Assembly (NCBI GenBank): GCA_037576215.1
Contig: JBANDB010000005.1
Location: 3,472,001-3,536,000 of the forward strand
Length of the DNA: 64,000 nt
DNA from: Armillaria gallica
Lineage: Eukaryota > Basidiomycota > Agaricomycetes > Agaricales > Physalacriaceae
Reading direction: 5' to 3'
Shown here: positions 35,052-46,957 of the stretch, piece by piece
Layout of the letters: each line of letters starts with the position of its first letter
How positions within the stretch are numbered: the stretch's first letter is position 1
Notes under the pieces: model-generated
The model's input: the letters and a program-made list of their open reading frames with translations, nothing else
What the model was told of the DNA's origin: nothing
Database searches by the model: none
Position numbers and translations under genes: made by a program

Positions 35052-36430
35052 ATGTTCAAGAAAATGATCCTGGACTAGTGCAGAGATTTTAATGACTTGT
35101 TTGACAAAGACAATTTTGATAAACTCCCTGAACCAAAGATGTGGGACCATGCAATCAAACTCATTCCCAATGCAAGTGCCAACCTTGACTGCAAGGTCTA
35201 TCCTCTAAATCACAATGAATAGGGAGAGCTTGACAAGTTCTTAGATGAGAACCTTTCAAGTGGAAGGATATGACCATCAAAATCTCCCATGGCATTGCCC
35301 TTCTTCTTTATAAAAAAGAAAGATGGCAAACTACGGCCAGTACAAGATTATTGAAAGCTCAACGAGATGACAATCAAGAACCGCTATCCACTTCCTCTCA
35401 TCTCAGAGCTAATGGACAAATTACGAGGTGCCAAGTATTTCTCTAAACTCGATGTTCAATGGGGATACAATAATGTACACATCAAGGATGGTGATGAATG
35501 GAAAGCAGCATTCAGGACAAACCGAGGCTTGTTTGAGCCCATAGTTATGTTCTTTGGACTTACAAATTCCCCTACTACCTTCCAATGGATGATGAACGAC
35601 ATCTTCAAAGACCTCATCACATCAGGAGCAGTAACTGTCTATCTTGATGATATCCTGATTATATCCAAAACCAAGGAAGAACATTGTCGCATCACATGCA
35701 AAGTTCTAAAAGTCCTATGAAAGAACAAGCTATTCCTTAAAGCAGAGAAATGCAAGTTTGAGACCTTAGAGACAGAATACCTTAGAGTCATCATCAGTGA
35801 AGGCAGCATTCGCATGGACCCAGTCAAAATCCAGGGGATAGCGGAATAGCCTGTACCAACCAAGAAACAACAGCTACAGTCATTCTTAGGCTTCACCAAC
35901 TTCTACCAACAATTTATAAAAAGATACAGTAAAATCATGAAGCCAATGACTTAGATAACATGGAACGATCCATGGAAATGGGGGGTAGCACAGCAGAATG
36001 CTTTTGACCAATTAAAGAGACAATTGGCAGAAGACATGGTATTAGTGATGCCAACAGAGGAGGGCAAGTTCCACGTGAAAGCAGATACTAGTGAGGGGGC
36101 AATATGTGCCATTTTGTTGCAAGAACAAGACAGAAAATGGTGCCCAGTTGCATTTTTATCCAAAGCACTCACAGTCATGGAACAAAACTATGAAATTTAT
36201 GACAAAGAACTACTCGCTATCATGCTCACCCTTGATGAGTGGAGGCACTACCTAATGGGAGCAGCTTAGAATTTCAAAATCTGGACAGATCATCAGAATC
36301 TCCAATATTTCTGAAAACCCCAGAAGCTGAACCATTGACAAGCATGTTGGGTAACTGAACTAGCCAAATACCACTTCTCTCTTCACTACAAATTGGGCAT
36401 AGCAAACAAGAAAGCAGACTTACTTAGTCG
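35052..36430 (+). pseudogene. Gypsy element D reverse transcriptase and RNase H
   Basis: The frame carries DFNDLFDKDNFDKLPE, then [30 protein letters not shown] and the active-site box [10 protein letters not shown] (about 35640), the conserved FLGFTNFYQQFIK, and RNase H motifs (VKADTSEGAICAILLQ, IYDKELLAIM, WTDHQNLQYF). The active site is intact, but stops cut the frame at 35718 and near 35848, 35955, 36268 and 36314. Several fall where relatives have Arg (CGA to TGA); neighbouring Arg to His and Arg to Cys changes (NRRQARW-like to NH-QACW) also fit CpG loss. Confidence 0.9.
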
Positions 36431-38106
36431 ATGGGCAGACCATAAACAAGGCAAAGAGAACAACAACAAAATTATAGTCCTCAAACCCAAACACTTCCAA
36501 GCAATGCTCATGCCTATGATAGAAGAAATGCAGACAAAAATCAAACAGGCCACGCTCAACCATCACTTGTGGAGCAAGCATATCTCTGGATCCTTAATCA
36601 TGGTGATCAAGGAATGAAGATGGAGAATGGATTGATCTATTATAACAACTGAATCTACATTCCCTGCAACCATGTGCTAAGAGGAGAGATCATTGCACAA
36701 TCTCATGATCACATCACTGCAGGACATCTAGGCATTGAAAAAACCAAGGAACTTGTTTTATGAGAATACTGGTGGCCCAAAATGAAAAAGAACATAGAAG
36801 CCTATATTTGTGCCTGCGAGACATGCCAACAAACCAAGTCGAGCACCCAAGCAAAAGCAGCACCACTTCATCCCAATGCCATACCCTCCAGACCATGGAC
36901 TCACATTTCTGTTGACATGATCACTGGTCTACCCATTTGCAATGGCTACAATGCCATTATTATGACTGTTGACTGCTTTTCCAAAGAAATCATTCCTATT
37001 GCATGCTTCATAGAACTCTTGTCGGAAGGATGGGCAAAAATCCTATATGATGAGGTATACACTAAACATGGCATGCCACAGATGGTCATCTCTGACTGAG
37101 GAACAGTGTTCATCTCCAAGTTCATGAAGGATCTTTATGACTTGCTTCAGATCAAGGGAAATGCTTCTACTACCTTCCACCCTCAAACAGATAGACAGAC
37201 AGAATGAGTTAATCAAGAGGTTGAAAAATACCTCTGAATCTTCATCATCCATCTTCAGAACGACTGGGTGGAATGGTTATCACTGGCCACCTTTGCGCAC
37301 AATAATCACACCCACTCAGCCATCAGCAAAAGTCTATTTGAGGTCAACTATGGCTACAACACCCATGTTTTACCAGGAGTCAAACCTCAGATGTCTTTTT
37401 GGACACCAGCTTCAATGATGTTCATCTCCAAAATGCAAGAGATCCATGCTGCAGCCAAATGATCACTTGAGAAAGCTGCCAACCAAATGAAAGCCCAATA
37501 CAACAACAAGAAGTGGACAGCAATCAAGTATTGAGTAGGAGACAAGGTCTGGCTCAATATGACCAACCTTCATCTCCCTTGACCAAAGAAAAGCTCGCAG
37601 ACAAGCGAATGGGCCCATTCATCATAATCACAAAGAAAGGGGCTTCGGCATATACTCTCAAACTCCTGACAAACTGGCACATTCATCCAATGTTTAATGA
37701 ATCACTCCTCACCCCATATGCACCACCCACCTTTCCCAACCAAAAACAACCACTACCACCACTGCCAGACCTAATCGAAGGTGCCAAACATTATGAAGTC
37801 AAAAAAGTACTTGACAGTAGACGTCGTAAAGTACAAGGAAAGCAGGGAGAACCACTCAGGAGAGTCACTGACTACTTTGTCAAATGGAAAGGCTATGGAC
37901 CAGAGTCAAACAGCTGGGTACAAGAAGACCACATGGATGCCAATGAACTCATTGAGGAATTCCTCACAGAGCATGTTGATGCTGTCACTACATATCATCC
38001 ACAATTGACCATCATCATTGATGCCAAACACATAAATGGGAAATCCAATGGCCCACAAAATGAATGGGTATACCTGGTTAAACCACCTAGCCCAGCCATC
38101 GAGTGA
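36431..38106 (+). pseudogene. Gypsy element D integrase and chromodomain
   Basis: The order is the H2C2 finger (HDHITAGHLGIEKT to CETCQQ, about 36705-36835), the core with Asp in HISVDMITGLP (about 36910), Asp in MVISD followed by a TGA in place of Arg (37099), and Glu in RQTE followed by TGA, then the GPF region and a chromodomain (VTDYFVKWKGYGPESNSWV, about 37865-37925). All three catalytic residues are kept but the frame is cut by several stops. The chromodomain tail is open to the TGA at about 38106. Confidence 0.9.
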
Positions 38107-38275
38107 TGGTATCTTGAGGAGGAACTCCCAAGTCTAACTCCACTAATCGACAAATACTGGGAGATAAACAGCAACTGGGACAATGATGGGTATGAGGGAG
38201 AGGCCAGAGGAATGTACCAAGAAGACTTCAAAAATGATTAGAGCGGCCCATAACAACAGTCAGGACGCCTGCCTT

Positions 38276-38288
38276 AACAAGGGGGTAA
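38276..38288 (+). other. Polypurine tract of element D
   Basis: AACAAGGGGGTAA lies immediately before the LTR start TGTTATG at 38289, the position expected for the plus-strand primer. Confidence 0.65.
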
Positions 38289-38665
38289 TGTTATGATTTA
38301 TTCATTTTCTTTATCTAAGTGCCTCTTATTTTATCTTCAGCACTCATCTTATCTATCCATAAGATCTGCAACTCCACAGAGCCATGACATTGTGATACAG
38401 TCACCATTGTTCACCTTGTGATATTTCTGCTTCTTCCTTGCAATGGTGCACTTATTATTAGACTGCTCACTTTAGTATATAAGTACTGTAGCTCAAGCTG
38501 TATATTCCCTAGCTTTGAGCTAAAGTTTATTCATACTGAAACACATTCATTCTTGCTAAGCATTAAAACCTTAGTCCAGAACCTCCTTTCATCACGAGAC
38601 TCAACAGTGACTGTATGAATGTGATACAGCCGTTGTTTACTCTTGATTGGAGTTCAGGTCTAACA
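38289..38665 (+). repeat. 3' LTR of gypsy element D
   Basis: This 377-bp block starts TGTTATGATTT and ends TCTAACA, with TGTTA/TAACA ends. It is similar to the element C LTR at its start. A TATA-like TATATAAG lies near 38476. The flank to the right is Ty1/copia coding sequence, so element D inserted into a copia element. Its 5' LTR is not in the window. Confidence 0.8.
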
Positions 38666-38667
38666 GC

Positions 38668-38796
38668 ATGGCTTCAAATGAAGTCAAAGTTCAGCACTGT
38701 GCATCAGAGGAGAACTTGGCAGGTATATTCACTAAAGGTCTACCAAGGCTACTACATGAATATCTATCTGCAGGTATTCTAGGGACTCAGAATTGA
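38668..38796 (+). pseudogene. C-terminal end of a Ty1/copia polyprotein (RNase H)
   Basis: The frame MASNEVKVQHCASEEN continues with LAGIFTKGLPRLLHEYL, the well-known copia RNase H tail (LADIFTKGL). It ends with TGA at 38796 and is followed by the purine tract AGGGGAG and an LTR. The rest of the copia element is missing, cut by element D. Confidence 0.85.
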
Positions 38797-38803
38797 AGGG
38801 GAG

Positions 38804-39009
38804 TGTTGAGATAGCAATCCTGAGCAAGTACAGGAAAGTACTTGAAGATTTGGCACTAATCAGTGGCAGCTGATTTGAACCATGACTTGGACTTATTTAG
38901 TAATTTATAGTAGATTCTTGAAGTAGTACAAAATGTATTTAAGGACAATGTCTCTCGCTCGAGAGGCAAATTAATTCTCTATTCTACTCTCCTCTACTTA
39001 CTTACAACA
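38804..39009 (+). repeat. 3' LTR of the Ty1/copia element
   Basis: Starts TGTTGAGATAGC right after a purine tract and ends CTTACAACA at 39009; 206 bp. A TATTTAAGG box lies near 38936. NLR-homologous sequence restarts at the next base, so the copia element was inserted in an NLR fragment. Confidence 0.75.
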
Positions 39010-39765
39010 GTCAATAGTCAAGGCAAGCATGATAGAGAGCTTGCATATCACATATTCAGCTGGATAGCATTTATGAGGCACTCTTTGACTGTGTTGGAAC
39101 TGCAGCATGCATTGGCTGTGGAACCAGATACAACAACCCTACACCCTGATAATCTATGCAGTGAAGACCTTTTGGGAAGTGTCTGTGGTGGACTTGTTGT
39201 CATTACAGACCAGATGAGATAGTGGCATGATGGTTATATACAATATATAGTGAGGTTTGTGTGTAAGTGCATATGATTTAAATCCTTACTACATAATAAG
39301 CTGAAGATAAAATTTATCTAGATTATACAACACAGGAGTATTTTATATCTCAGAAAGATAAACTCTTTCCTGGACATCAAGAGACCATCACATGCACCTG
39401 CTTGACATACATATTGTTTTTCAGGCTGATTCATAACCCAACCATGAAATATATGTACTCCAGCTTCAGCAGAGGTGTCCACCACAACAGCTGCCACCCC
39501 AACATTCCTAATAGTGATGAGTATGGGTACAAGCAAATTCCTTAGAAACTGTGTAAAATGTACCCATTTCTTTGCTACTCATTCATCTACTGGGGATACC
39601 ATGCCAATGAAGTGCAACATTCAATGGAAGAGAGAATCATTGAATTTTTTGACTCAGCATGTTGCCACATGGTCAAGACAATTGTCAATGATAGCCTTGT
39701 CTACAAGGATTCCAATCCACTTGAATTGGCTGTGGAATATGGCCTGTTGCCCATTACAGAAGTGG
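39010..39765 (+). pseudogene. Fragment of an NLR (NACHT-ankyrin) gene
   Basis: The frame SQGKHDRELAYHIFSWIAF, TVLELQHALAVEPD and NLCSEDLLGSVCGGLV matches the region just after NACHT in the NLR at 54102-57203. Further on, YPFLCYSFIYWGYHANEVQH and FFDSACC match the pre-ankyrin region of that gene, including the same intron position near 39240-39360. Homology fades near 39765. No ankyrin repeats follow; Helitron sequence on the other strand begins. It was probably an NLR paralogue, or a piece captured by the Helitron. Confidence 0.82.
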
Positions 39766-39827
39766 TTTTAGACCAAAGGGTTGATCGAAGACTAATCAAA
39801 GACCCCTGCTGAAACCCATAAGTCACT

Positions 39828-42800
39828 GAACTATTCCATGTGATGCTGTCAATCTTCTTCATCTCATCAATGAGATCAGGTGGCAGGCACTTATTTAAAT
39901 CTCCCAGCATTACTCTATTAGTAAGGTACAAAGATTTATGGCAAGTTGCTCTCAATGCAGCAACATACACTGCAAAACCACCTTCATCAATATAAGCAAT
40001 CATGCTTGTCATTGTTTGGCCTTGGGCCACTTGCCCTCCATACATGCAAACCTCCTTGAAATGGCAACTGCTCTCATGACACTGACATGTTGACTAATTT
40101 ACCTTTTTGTTCACCATTTGATGCTTGAACATCCAAGTTATCAGTGAAATTGGAAAGCATTCTTTCAGTAGGCCTTCTAACTTCACATCAGAAGCAGGAA
40201 ACTCCACAATGGCACATTTGGCATACAAGTATCCATACTAATCTGTTGCAGTCTCGACATGCTGGAGATAGCCTTGTGCACCATTAGTGATCTTTAAGTC
40301 CATGGATAGATTCTTCGAATGAAGGATGACAGGCATTCCAATGTAATAAGATATCCATCCTGGTAATACACCTTGTTCATCAAGCTAGAGACATCACAAG
40401 CTAACAAATCTTGTCAATACTTTTCAGATACTAACTGGCCTCACCTTATCAACAGTGGCACAGCAGGTAATCAAATCTTTACCTTGAGCATTGCTTTTAG
40501 CCTTATATGAATTTATCACGTGGCATAGCATGTTTGTTCGAATGATAGCAACTGATTTGACTCCTTCCATGTCAATGCCTTGAGGTTCTTCCTGAGATTT
40601 AATGATTCTTTCATTAAACAGACTACATCCTCAGGTATGCACTGCCATAGGCACAAGCACTGGACAGTCTCTCCATACTCAGGATCACCTTCCATCCTTT
40701 TCTGTTCTCATAAGCAAACAGCATCAGTCAATATATTCCACACCATCTGTCCAAGTTGCTTCATCAATTTATGATCATCAATTGGCATACATTCTTTGAC
40801 CTTTGAATAAACAAGTGTCCCTTATACAGGTGGGAACTGATACAAATCATCAGTGAAAATAACCATCATTCCACAAACCACTAATTAAGCCTGTCTTTAG
40901 CGAAGTGACAGCAAGTCTCTATCTCCAGTAAAATACCTTGATCTAGCAATGACACTTATCAATGACCAAAACCTCAACATCCTTAAAACTCTGACACAAT
41001 TTGTTTCATCATCAGACAGACAATGTTGAAAGGAAAGAGTTTTTTCTGTCTACAGTTTGCATCTGTGCTGAGACTTCCTGTCATTGATTTTCAATCTGAA
41101 TGCCTTATGAACTGTCATTCCATCATTTATTGCTGCAGCAGATCCTGTAGGAGCCAAAAAATGGAAGCATGTCCATCTCCACACTGCTCCATAACAGACA
41201 TCAAGGCTTTAATTATGTGAGTCTTTCCAGTACCTCCAGAACCTGTCAAGAATATATGCACAGGATACAGCTCTGGCTCATTGCTGGCTACAGCCCCCGC
41301 AAACGTTTTGCAGTATAGATAGGTACATGTCATCATTCTAAATGCCATGTCTTGTTCCTGATTCAACTTGAACTGTTTCAATGTTTACAACACGAGCTCA
41401 TCAACATCACTCAAATCAGAAACATTTACCCAAGAGTCGGCTGGCAGAAGCTTCAAATCAATTGTAAATTTGTTGACATCCTTGGTTCCTGGACAGCCTT
41501 CAGCAGTCTCTCATGCTTCCAGTGCAAACTGGTGAAAAGCATCTGCAGCATTCAAACAAGTTGCAGTGACAATATTCTCATTGTTCTTGATTTCAGCATG
41601 CCACCATTTCATCAACAAGCTCATGATTTTCATGTCCTTGAAGGCTTCACTTTGCTCATTGACTACTTTGGATGTAGGATTGAACCAGTTTGATTCAGTC
41701 AACTGCAGTAATTCATGAATGGATTGGGCCTCACAGACATATCCTTGTTTCCTTCTTTGGTAATTCCACGAGATCATTCAAATTGCCATTGAAACCTTGT
41801 CCAGTAACTCTGACTCTCTCATCATTGCTCAGTGCTTCTGCAGTGATTTGGCCTCATGTTTATTCTCACACTCATGCATTGCTTCCCAGTTTTTCATGCA
41901 CTCTTTAGCTTGGTCAGAAAACATGTGAGCATCAAAGGCCTCAGAAATATTGCTACCTTCAGGCATCAAAGGTATATCTTGACAAAACAGTTTGAAATAG
42001 GCAAGCATAAATGCTTTATAGGACTGATCATAAACTCAGGGTAAATGATGGCCTACAATATATGGTACAAACTTGCTCATGTATCTTGCTTCCTCACAGG
42101 TAGTGTGCTCAGCAATCTCATATGTCTTCAAGAGTTTGTAGGCAGGCAAGAATGAATGGCACATATGTTTATCAATCCTATCTCCTGTCATGTATGTTGA
42201 CAGCACCATAGTATCCTTAGTGCCTTTTTGCACCACCTTGAACCTGGAACAAAACTCATAAAATGATACATCTTTAAGAGCCATTGAACAGTTTAGGTAT
42301 TCCTTCAACTGACAATGTCAAACTAAGGAACCTTTCCTATTGAGATGAAGAGACACATAAGCCACTTCATGCTCAGTTAATTCCGATGGGTCCACTTCAT
42401 CTCTATATGGCCATCTACAGAGGACACATTGCATTAACATATCTGACATCATTAGGACTGTCTTGTGAGAGGAAAACACCTCCTGCTGTCCTCTAACTAT
42501 TTTTGCAGCTTGTTGTGCATGCACCTGATGCTGTTTCACAAATTGAGACAAACATTTATGTAACACAGTTTGAGCTTCTAGTTCCTCACCCTTCAACAGT
42601 GATACATGGGCATTCATAAGCGCATCTCCCATAAGCAACAAGATCTCATAGGTTTTCAAGCTCATTTTTGTTACATAATCAGTAATATAATACATTGCAG
42701 CTTTACACAACCTACCCAATAAGATGCACTTCATGTCATGATTATGCTGGCAATATACTGTAACAAAATCATTAAAGTAGTTGACAAAATGTCTTGATAT

Positions 42801-44910
42801 GAGGTGATTACTGACTGTGTTTCCTTGTCATAATATGAACCACGGCACATACTCATGAGGGAAGTTGAAGCAACAAGTAGTATGGCTATACTTATAACAA
42901 ACATCAAGATGAATATGATGTTGCAACAACTCTCTGCAATACTTGACTTCTTCTTCAAATCAATGAAGAAAGCTTTCAACTTTATCTGGTCCTGCATCTC
43001 ATTCTGGCAGAGCAGGTGGACGGTTGGTCCTTGGATCTCCATCCATGTCAAAGGAAATTCCCTCAGGTAAGTCATGCCTAATAATATCCTTGTAGAAACC
43101 AAAAAACTGATCTTGAAATTTGAAGATTCAGCCATGCATTGATGCAGCTTGGCCAGATTTAACTCTCCCCTCAATATCATAAGAAAATGAACATGATAGG
43201 ACTCCCCTCTCTGTGAGTTCATTTGTACTGTAAAATGCCTTTAGATGACCAATGACCCCTCCTTCCTTTGTCAATTGTCTTTTCTTGAAGTCCCAGCTGA
43301 ACAAATATTGAATCATTGCCTTACAAGAGAAATTGAAAAAATCTAATACAGCCACAGGATTATTTGCCAATCACATTGCACATTTAACTGAGTCCACCAT
43401 TTCTGGAAAGCGTTTATTGAGATCTGATGCCCACATATTAACTGAAATAACGGACTATGCTGCAGTGCTGGATTGGCAGTAAAGAAAATATGTGGAATCC
43501 CAAAATGGCCACAATAAGCTAAGATTTCATTATGGTACAGCATCTTCAATACCTCAGACTCTGTCACCTTTGAAGCAATGGTTTTAACCTTGGATAGGAG
43601 TGTAAAAACCTTCCTTTCCTCCATAGTCAAGTTTATAAGATGATCTTCTTCCTGCAGGTGTTTGGCGATGTCCTTCAAGGTTTCTGGCTTTACTCTGGCA
43701 ATATCTTCCATGACAGTCCCAAAATCCACATCATTTACCATGAAGTGAGTGTGAAGATGTGCTTGCTAGCATTGTATCATATTCATCATGATGAATAGAA
43801 AGGATTTGTGGTATCTAAAACAGTGATTGTTGAGATCCAGACAGTAGTTTGCCTGTGTTTCAAATGAAATCATAACTTTTCAATGGGGTTCTTCAAATCC
43901 TCCCTTGCTGAAAGGGAAAAGAGTCAGAAACATGCCCTTGATAAGATCTGGATTATTGTACTCTCCAATAGCCAAACTTTCACTGAATATAGTCAGATCA
44001 GGCTTTTAATTGGGAGGACACACAAGATTCATCAAGGCAGCTGCTTGAAATATTCTTCCTTGTACTTTCACCAACTCAACGTCAGACATGCCCATTCACT
44101 CCAACAAAGGCTCGTTGGACTCATCCTGAGGTTGAATGCTGCTCACCAAACCAGCCACAAAATGAGGTTCTATTCCCACAGTCTCCTGCTCAAAAATATG
44201 CTTGACAGACAATGTTTCCATAGTAATAACTCATTGCTCCATACCAGAAATCTCATCATCCTCATACAGTCAAAGATGAGCTTCAGAAAGATGAATTTTT
44301 GCATACAGAGGATTGTTAGCTGCTAACCAGATCAAAAAGTCCCATACTTTATTTTTCCTAACATGATAAAGTGACTTTAAGGACTTCAATGGTTGCCATG
44401 GTCCAAGAAATACTATGCTAAGCATATCTCTTCACATCTGCAGGAGCTCTGGGCAAAACCATTGCTATAGAAACATAGTTCAAATGTGTGCAGGTGTTTT
44501 CATGGAAAACACAGGGTTGGTTGCCTTTGTCGGTATGAAACAATCTTGTTACATGACATGTACATCAGTATATAGTGCACACCATTTCTTCAACCCAAGT
44601 CAAATCACAGAAGTTCTGGCAATGTCCCTCAAAATAAGCCATTCCTGAGTGAGTACATTGACAAGTAGCCATGCTGCAACCATGCTTTGCAAGCATGGCA
44701 AATGTTGAGCAGACCATCTATGTATCCACGAGGATCTAGAAGATAACTCTGCAATAAGGGATGGTTTATAACATTGCTCTCTGTTCTTGGGTCATCCTGC
44801 CCTGCTGTTAACAGACCCAAATGCAATGACACCCTCAGCTTCTCTAGAGCTCCTTCACTGTAATGAGAGACCATCAAGGGCTCACCTCCTTCTAACTCCC
44901 TAAAACACAC
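39828..44910 (-). pseudogene. Helitron RepHel gene, heavily decayed
   Basis: In minus order: an N-terminal region with a CX2C-type motif (LLNICHACKAWL), the Helitron_like_N domain (GMFLTLFPFSKGGFEE; FGIPHIFFTANPALQHSP; NNPVAVLDFF to TKEGGVIGHLKAFY), the Rep region with ILLGRLCKAAMYYITDYVTK, and a PIF1-type helicase with Walker A GSGGTGKTHII (about 41247-41216). C-terminal helicase motifs follow, including VAQGQTMTSMIAYID (about 40020). The catalytic HUH region is hard to read and probably destroyed. Many stops and frameshifts occur. Expected 5'-TC and 3'-CTRR termini with a hairpin were not located. Helitrons move by rolling-circle replication and often carry host gene pieces; the NLR fragment directly beyond its 3' side is notable. 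Confidence 0.88.
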
Positions 44911-44912
44911 AG

Positions 44913-45086
44913 TGATGAGCCTCCAGGCTCTGTATGCTTAGAATTCATGGATTTACCCATCCATCATCAAATATCTTCAAAACGACATCATTACAATCCC
45001 CACATACTCCATAATACTGCCAAACCTCGATAATACCACAGATTTTTGCAGTATATGCCACCCACACACAGATACAATCCTAAAAC
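44913..45086 (+). repeat. Left end of another family-F LTR
   Basis: TGATGAGCCTCCAGGCTCTG at 44913 nearly matches the start of the F LTR (reverse complement of 35051-35027: TGATGAGCCTCCAGGCACTG). The right end is not found; the MITE at 45090 and repeat X may be nested in it. Only about 25-30 bp of strong similarity supports this. Confidence 0.45.
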
Positions 45087-45089
45087 TAT

Positions 45090-45542
45090 GATAAGATAGG
45101 GCTCAGCACTTCACGACCACATCACGTGGTTTGTGATTTCGCATGACAGCTGCGCTAAATTAGCCATGTCGCTTGCTCAACTCCTTTATATCCTGTCGGA
45201 TATGAGCGCACTTAGCATACATTTGCTTTGACCTATCCTTGTAAGTGGTTTATTTGGTTTGGTACAATATCTCCGGTATTTTTGAGCTAGCTAAGTAGTC
45301 TTACATTGTAGTCCAATTTAAGTGGTAAATCCCTTGGGGCATGATCAATATTCCCTTTTTCGAGAATCGGCTCCCAACAAAAGTTTGTAAATAATAATAT
45401 CTACATTTTGTAGGAAGCAGATTTTCTAAAACGGGGGTACAGCTGATGCCCCAAAGGAAAGACTGATCTTTTGTACGAAATGTCACATTTATCATGTGAA
45501 TATCATGTGATGTGGTTGTGAAGTGCTGAGCCCTATCTTATC
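45090..45542. mobile_element. MITE with 39-bp terminal inverted repeats
   Basis: The left repeat, 45090-45128, begins GATAAGATAGGGCTCAGCAC. The right repeat, 45504-45542, is its inverse with 37 of 39 bases identical; both mismatches are CpG to CpA changes. TAT lies on each side (45087-45089 and 45543-45545), a candidate 3-bp target duplication. Total length is 453 bp with no ORF of note. This size and structure define a MITE. The superfamily is not clear, since TAT is not the classic TWA of Harbinger or the TA of mariner. Confidence 0.8.
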
Positions 45543-45671
45543 TATACTCCTTCAATACTCCATTATCCTTCCCAGCTTGCCCCACATCATAATTACCCTA
45601 CCCCTATCACAGCAAGGCACCATTAATTGACAATCATCCCAATATAGAATTGCCGCTGACGAGGCTGGTGA

Positions 45672-46120
45672 CGGGCACCCGTGAAACTGAGCACGGCCTA
45701 GCATGAACACACACCAAACTCAACTCAACCCCACTAAACACACACACACACAATCTCCTTAAGTGCGGAGGGGAGCAAGGATTTTAATTCCACTTGCGTG
45801 CTGACAGTATCCCAATTTCTCTTAGTGAGCTCGCTAGAACGATACACGCAACAACATAATATTTTCAAGCTAGTCTCAAATTCTCTAGCTCTTCAGAGCT
45901 TTTTACAAGAGAGCACGGTGAACCACGCAACCCTTGAGGCAAAATATATTTCAATAGCCGGAACACACGGATGCGCAGATCCGCAAGTTGACCAAGTTCG
46001 GTCAGTGAGCTCGCTAAGTACGACTCGCCGCTAGATCTAATCCACACACGATGCCGCCCTTCTCTTAGTGGCTAAACCTGACTTCCAAACTCGTCACAAT
46101 GGAGGCCCTCAGCACTCTCA
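45672..46120 (+). repeat. Repeat X, copy 1 (CpG-rich version)
   Basis: Starts near TGACGGGCACCCGTGAAACT and continues through CCTAGCATGAACAC, GGAGGGGAGCAAGG, GAGAGCACGGTGAAC and TCAGTGAGCTCGCTAAG to about 46120. It matches 51005-51668 and 52395-52815 in inverted orientation. This copy keeps CpG where the other two have TpG or CpA, so it is the least decayed. Possibly an LTR or a SINE-like unit; the element type is not known. Confidence 0.65.
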
Positions 46121-46957
46121 CTCAAGTCTTAATTACTTTCTGAACCGTCCCTGCAAGTCTTCACACACAGTGCGCTTGCCCTAACAACGGTGCCACAAGG
46201 TCCAACTGTGCACACCTGTCACACTTCGTGTAACTGCTAGAACAGCTCAAGCTGGCTGATTCCCTTGCAACTACTTCTAGACCTACACGGAGGCCGACAC
46301 AACACAAATTCTCTTTTTACACTGAACCAGAAAAAGGAACAGAGCTTTTCTCTCAGATTTATCTCAGCAAACTCTCAAGATGGGCACAGCATCACTGCCC
46401 CAAATCTCCTTCTTATCTCAAGTAAACCGAAGTTTTTATCCAAAATGTTTCTCTTGTTCTATTTCTCTGTGAGCTCACTAAACTTGCATTCTAGCCGATG
46501 CTCGAAGCTACTAACTCTTATGCATCGCAACAAGTCCAGATCCAAACTGAAACTTTATTACTGTACGTGGGGGGTAGGTATCTTGCCTTTAATACGTGAA
46601 AATCTACTCTACTTATACTACGGAAGATTGATTGTTACAAATGGATTTTTCATAATTTACTTCTTTTTCAGCCGGGTATCCCTCATCCGAGTTGGCCCCA
46701 CGCTCTAGGCAGCACGCCACTTGTTCCTCTTTTTAGTATCCTCAAAGAGCTAAGCGGTGTCTACGTCGCTTGCCCTAGCAGCAGAGTAGCTCGCAAGCGT
46801 GCACTCAATAGCTGCCTAATCCTTGATCACCGATCACCCTTCGTATTTGGCTTTCGGGTCTGCTCTGCAGGTGGCAGCATCATGTTCTAGACTCGGTAAC
46901 CAAGAAATGCCTCAGCTTTCCAGTCCGCTCGCTACTTCCATCGGCTGAAGCCTGTTT
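46121..46957. other. Unassigned stretch downstream of repeat X copy 1
   Basis: No supported gene. CpG content stays high. It may belong to the same unit as repeat X and the ORF at 46958-47377. Confidence 0.3.
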
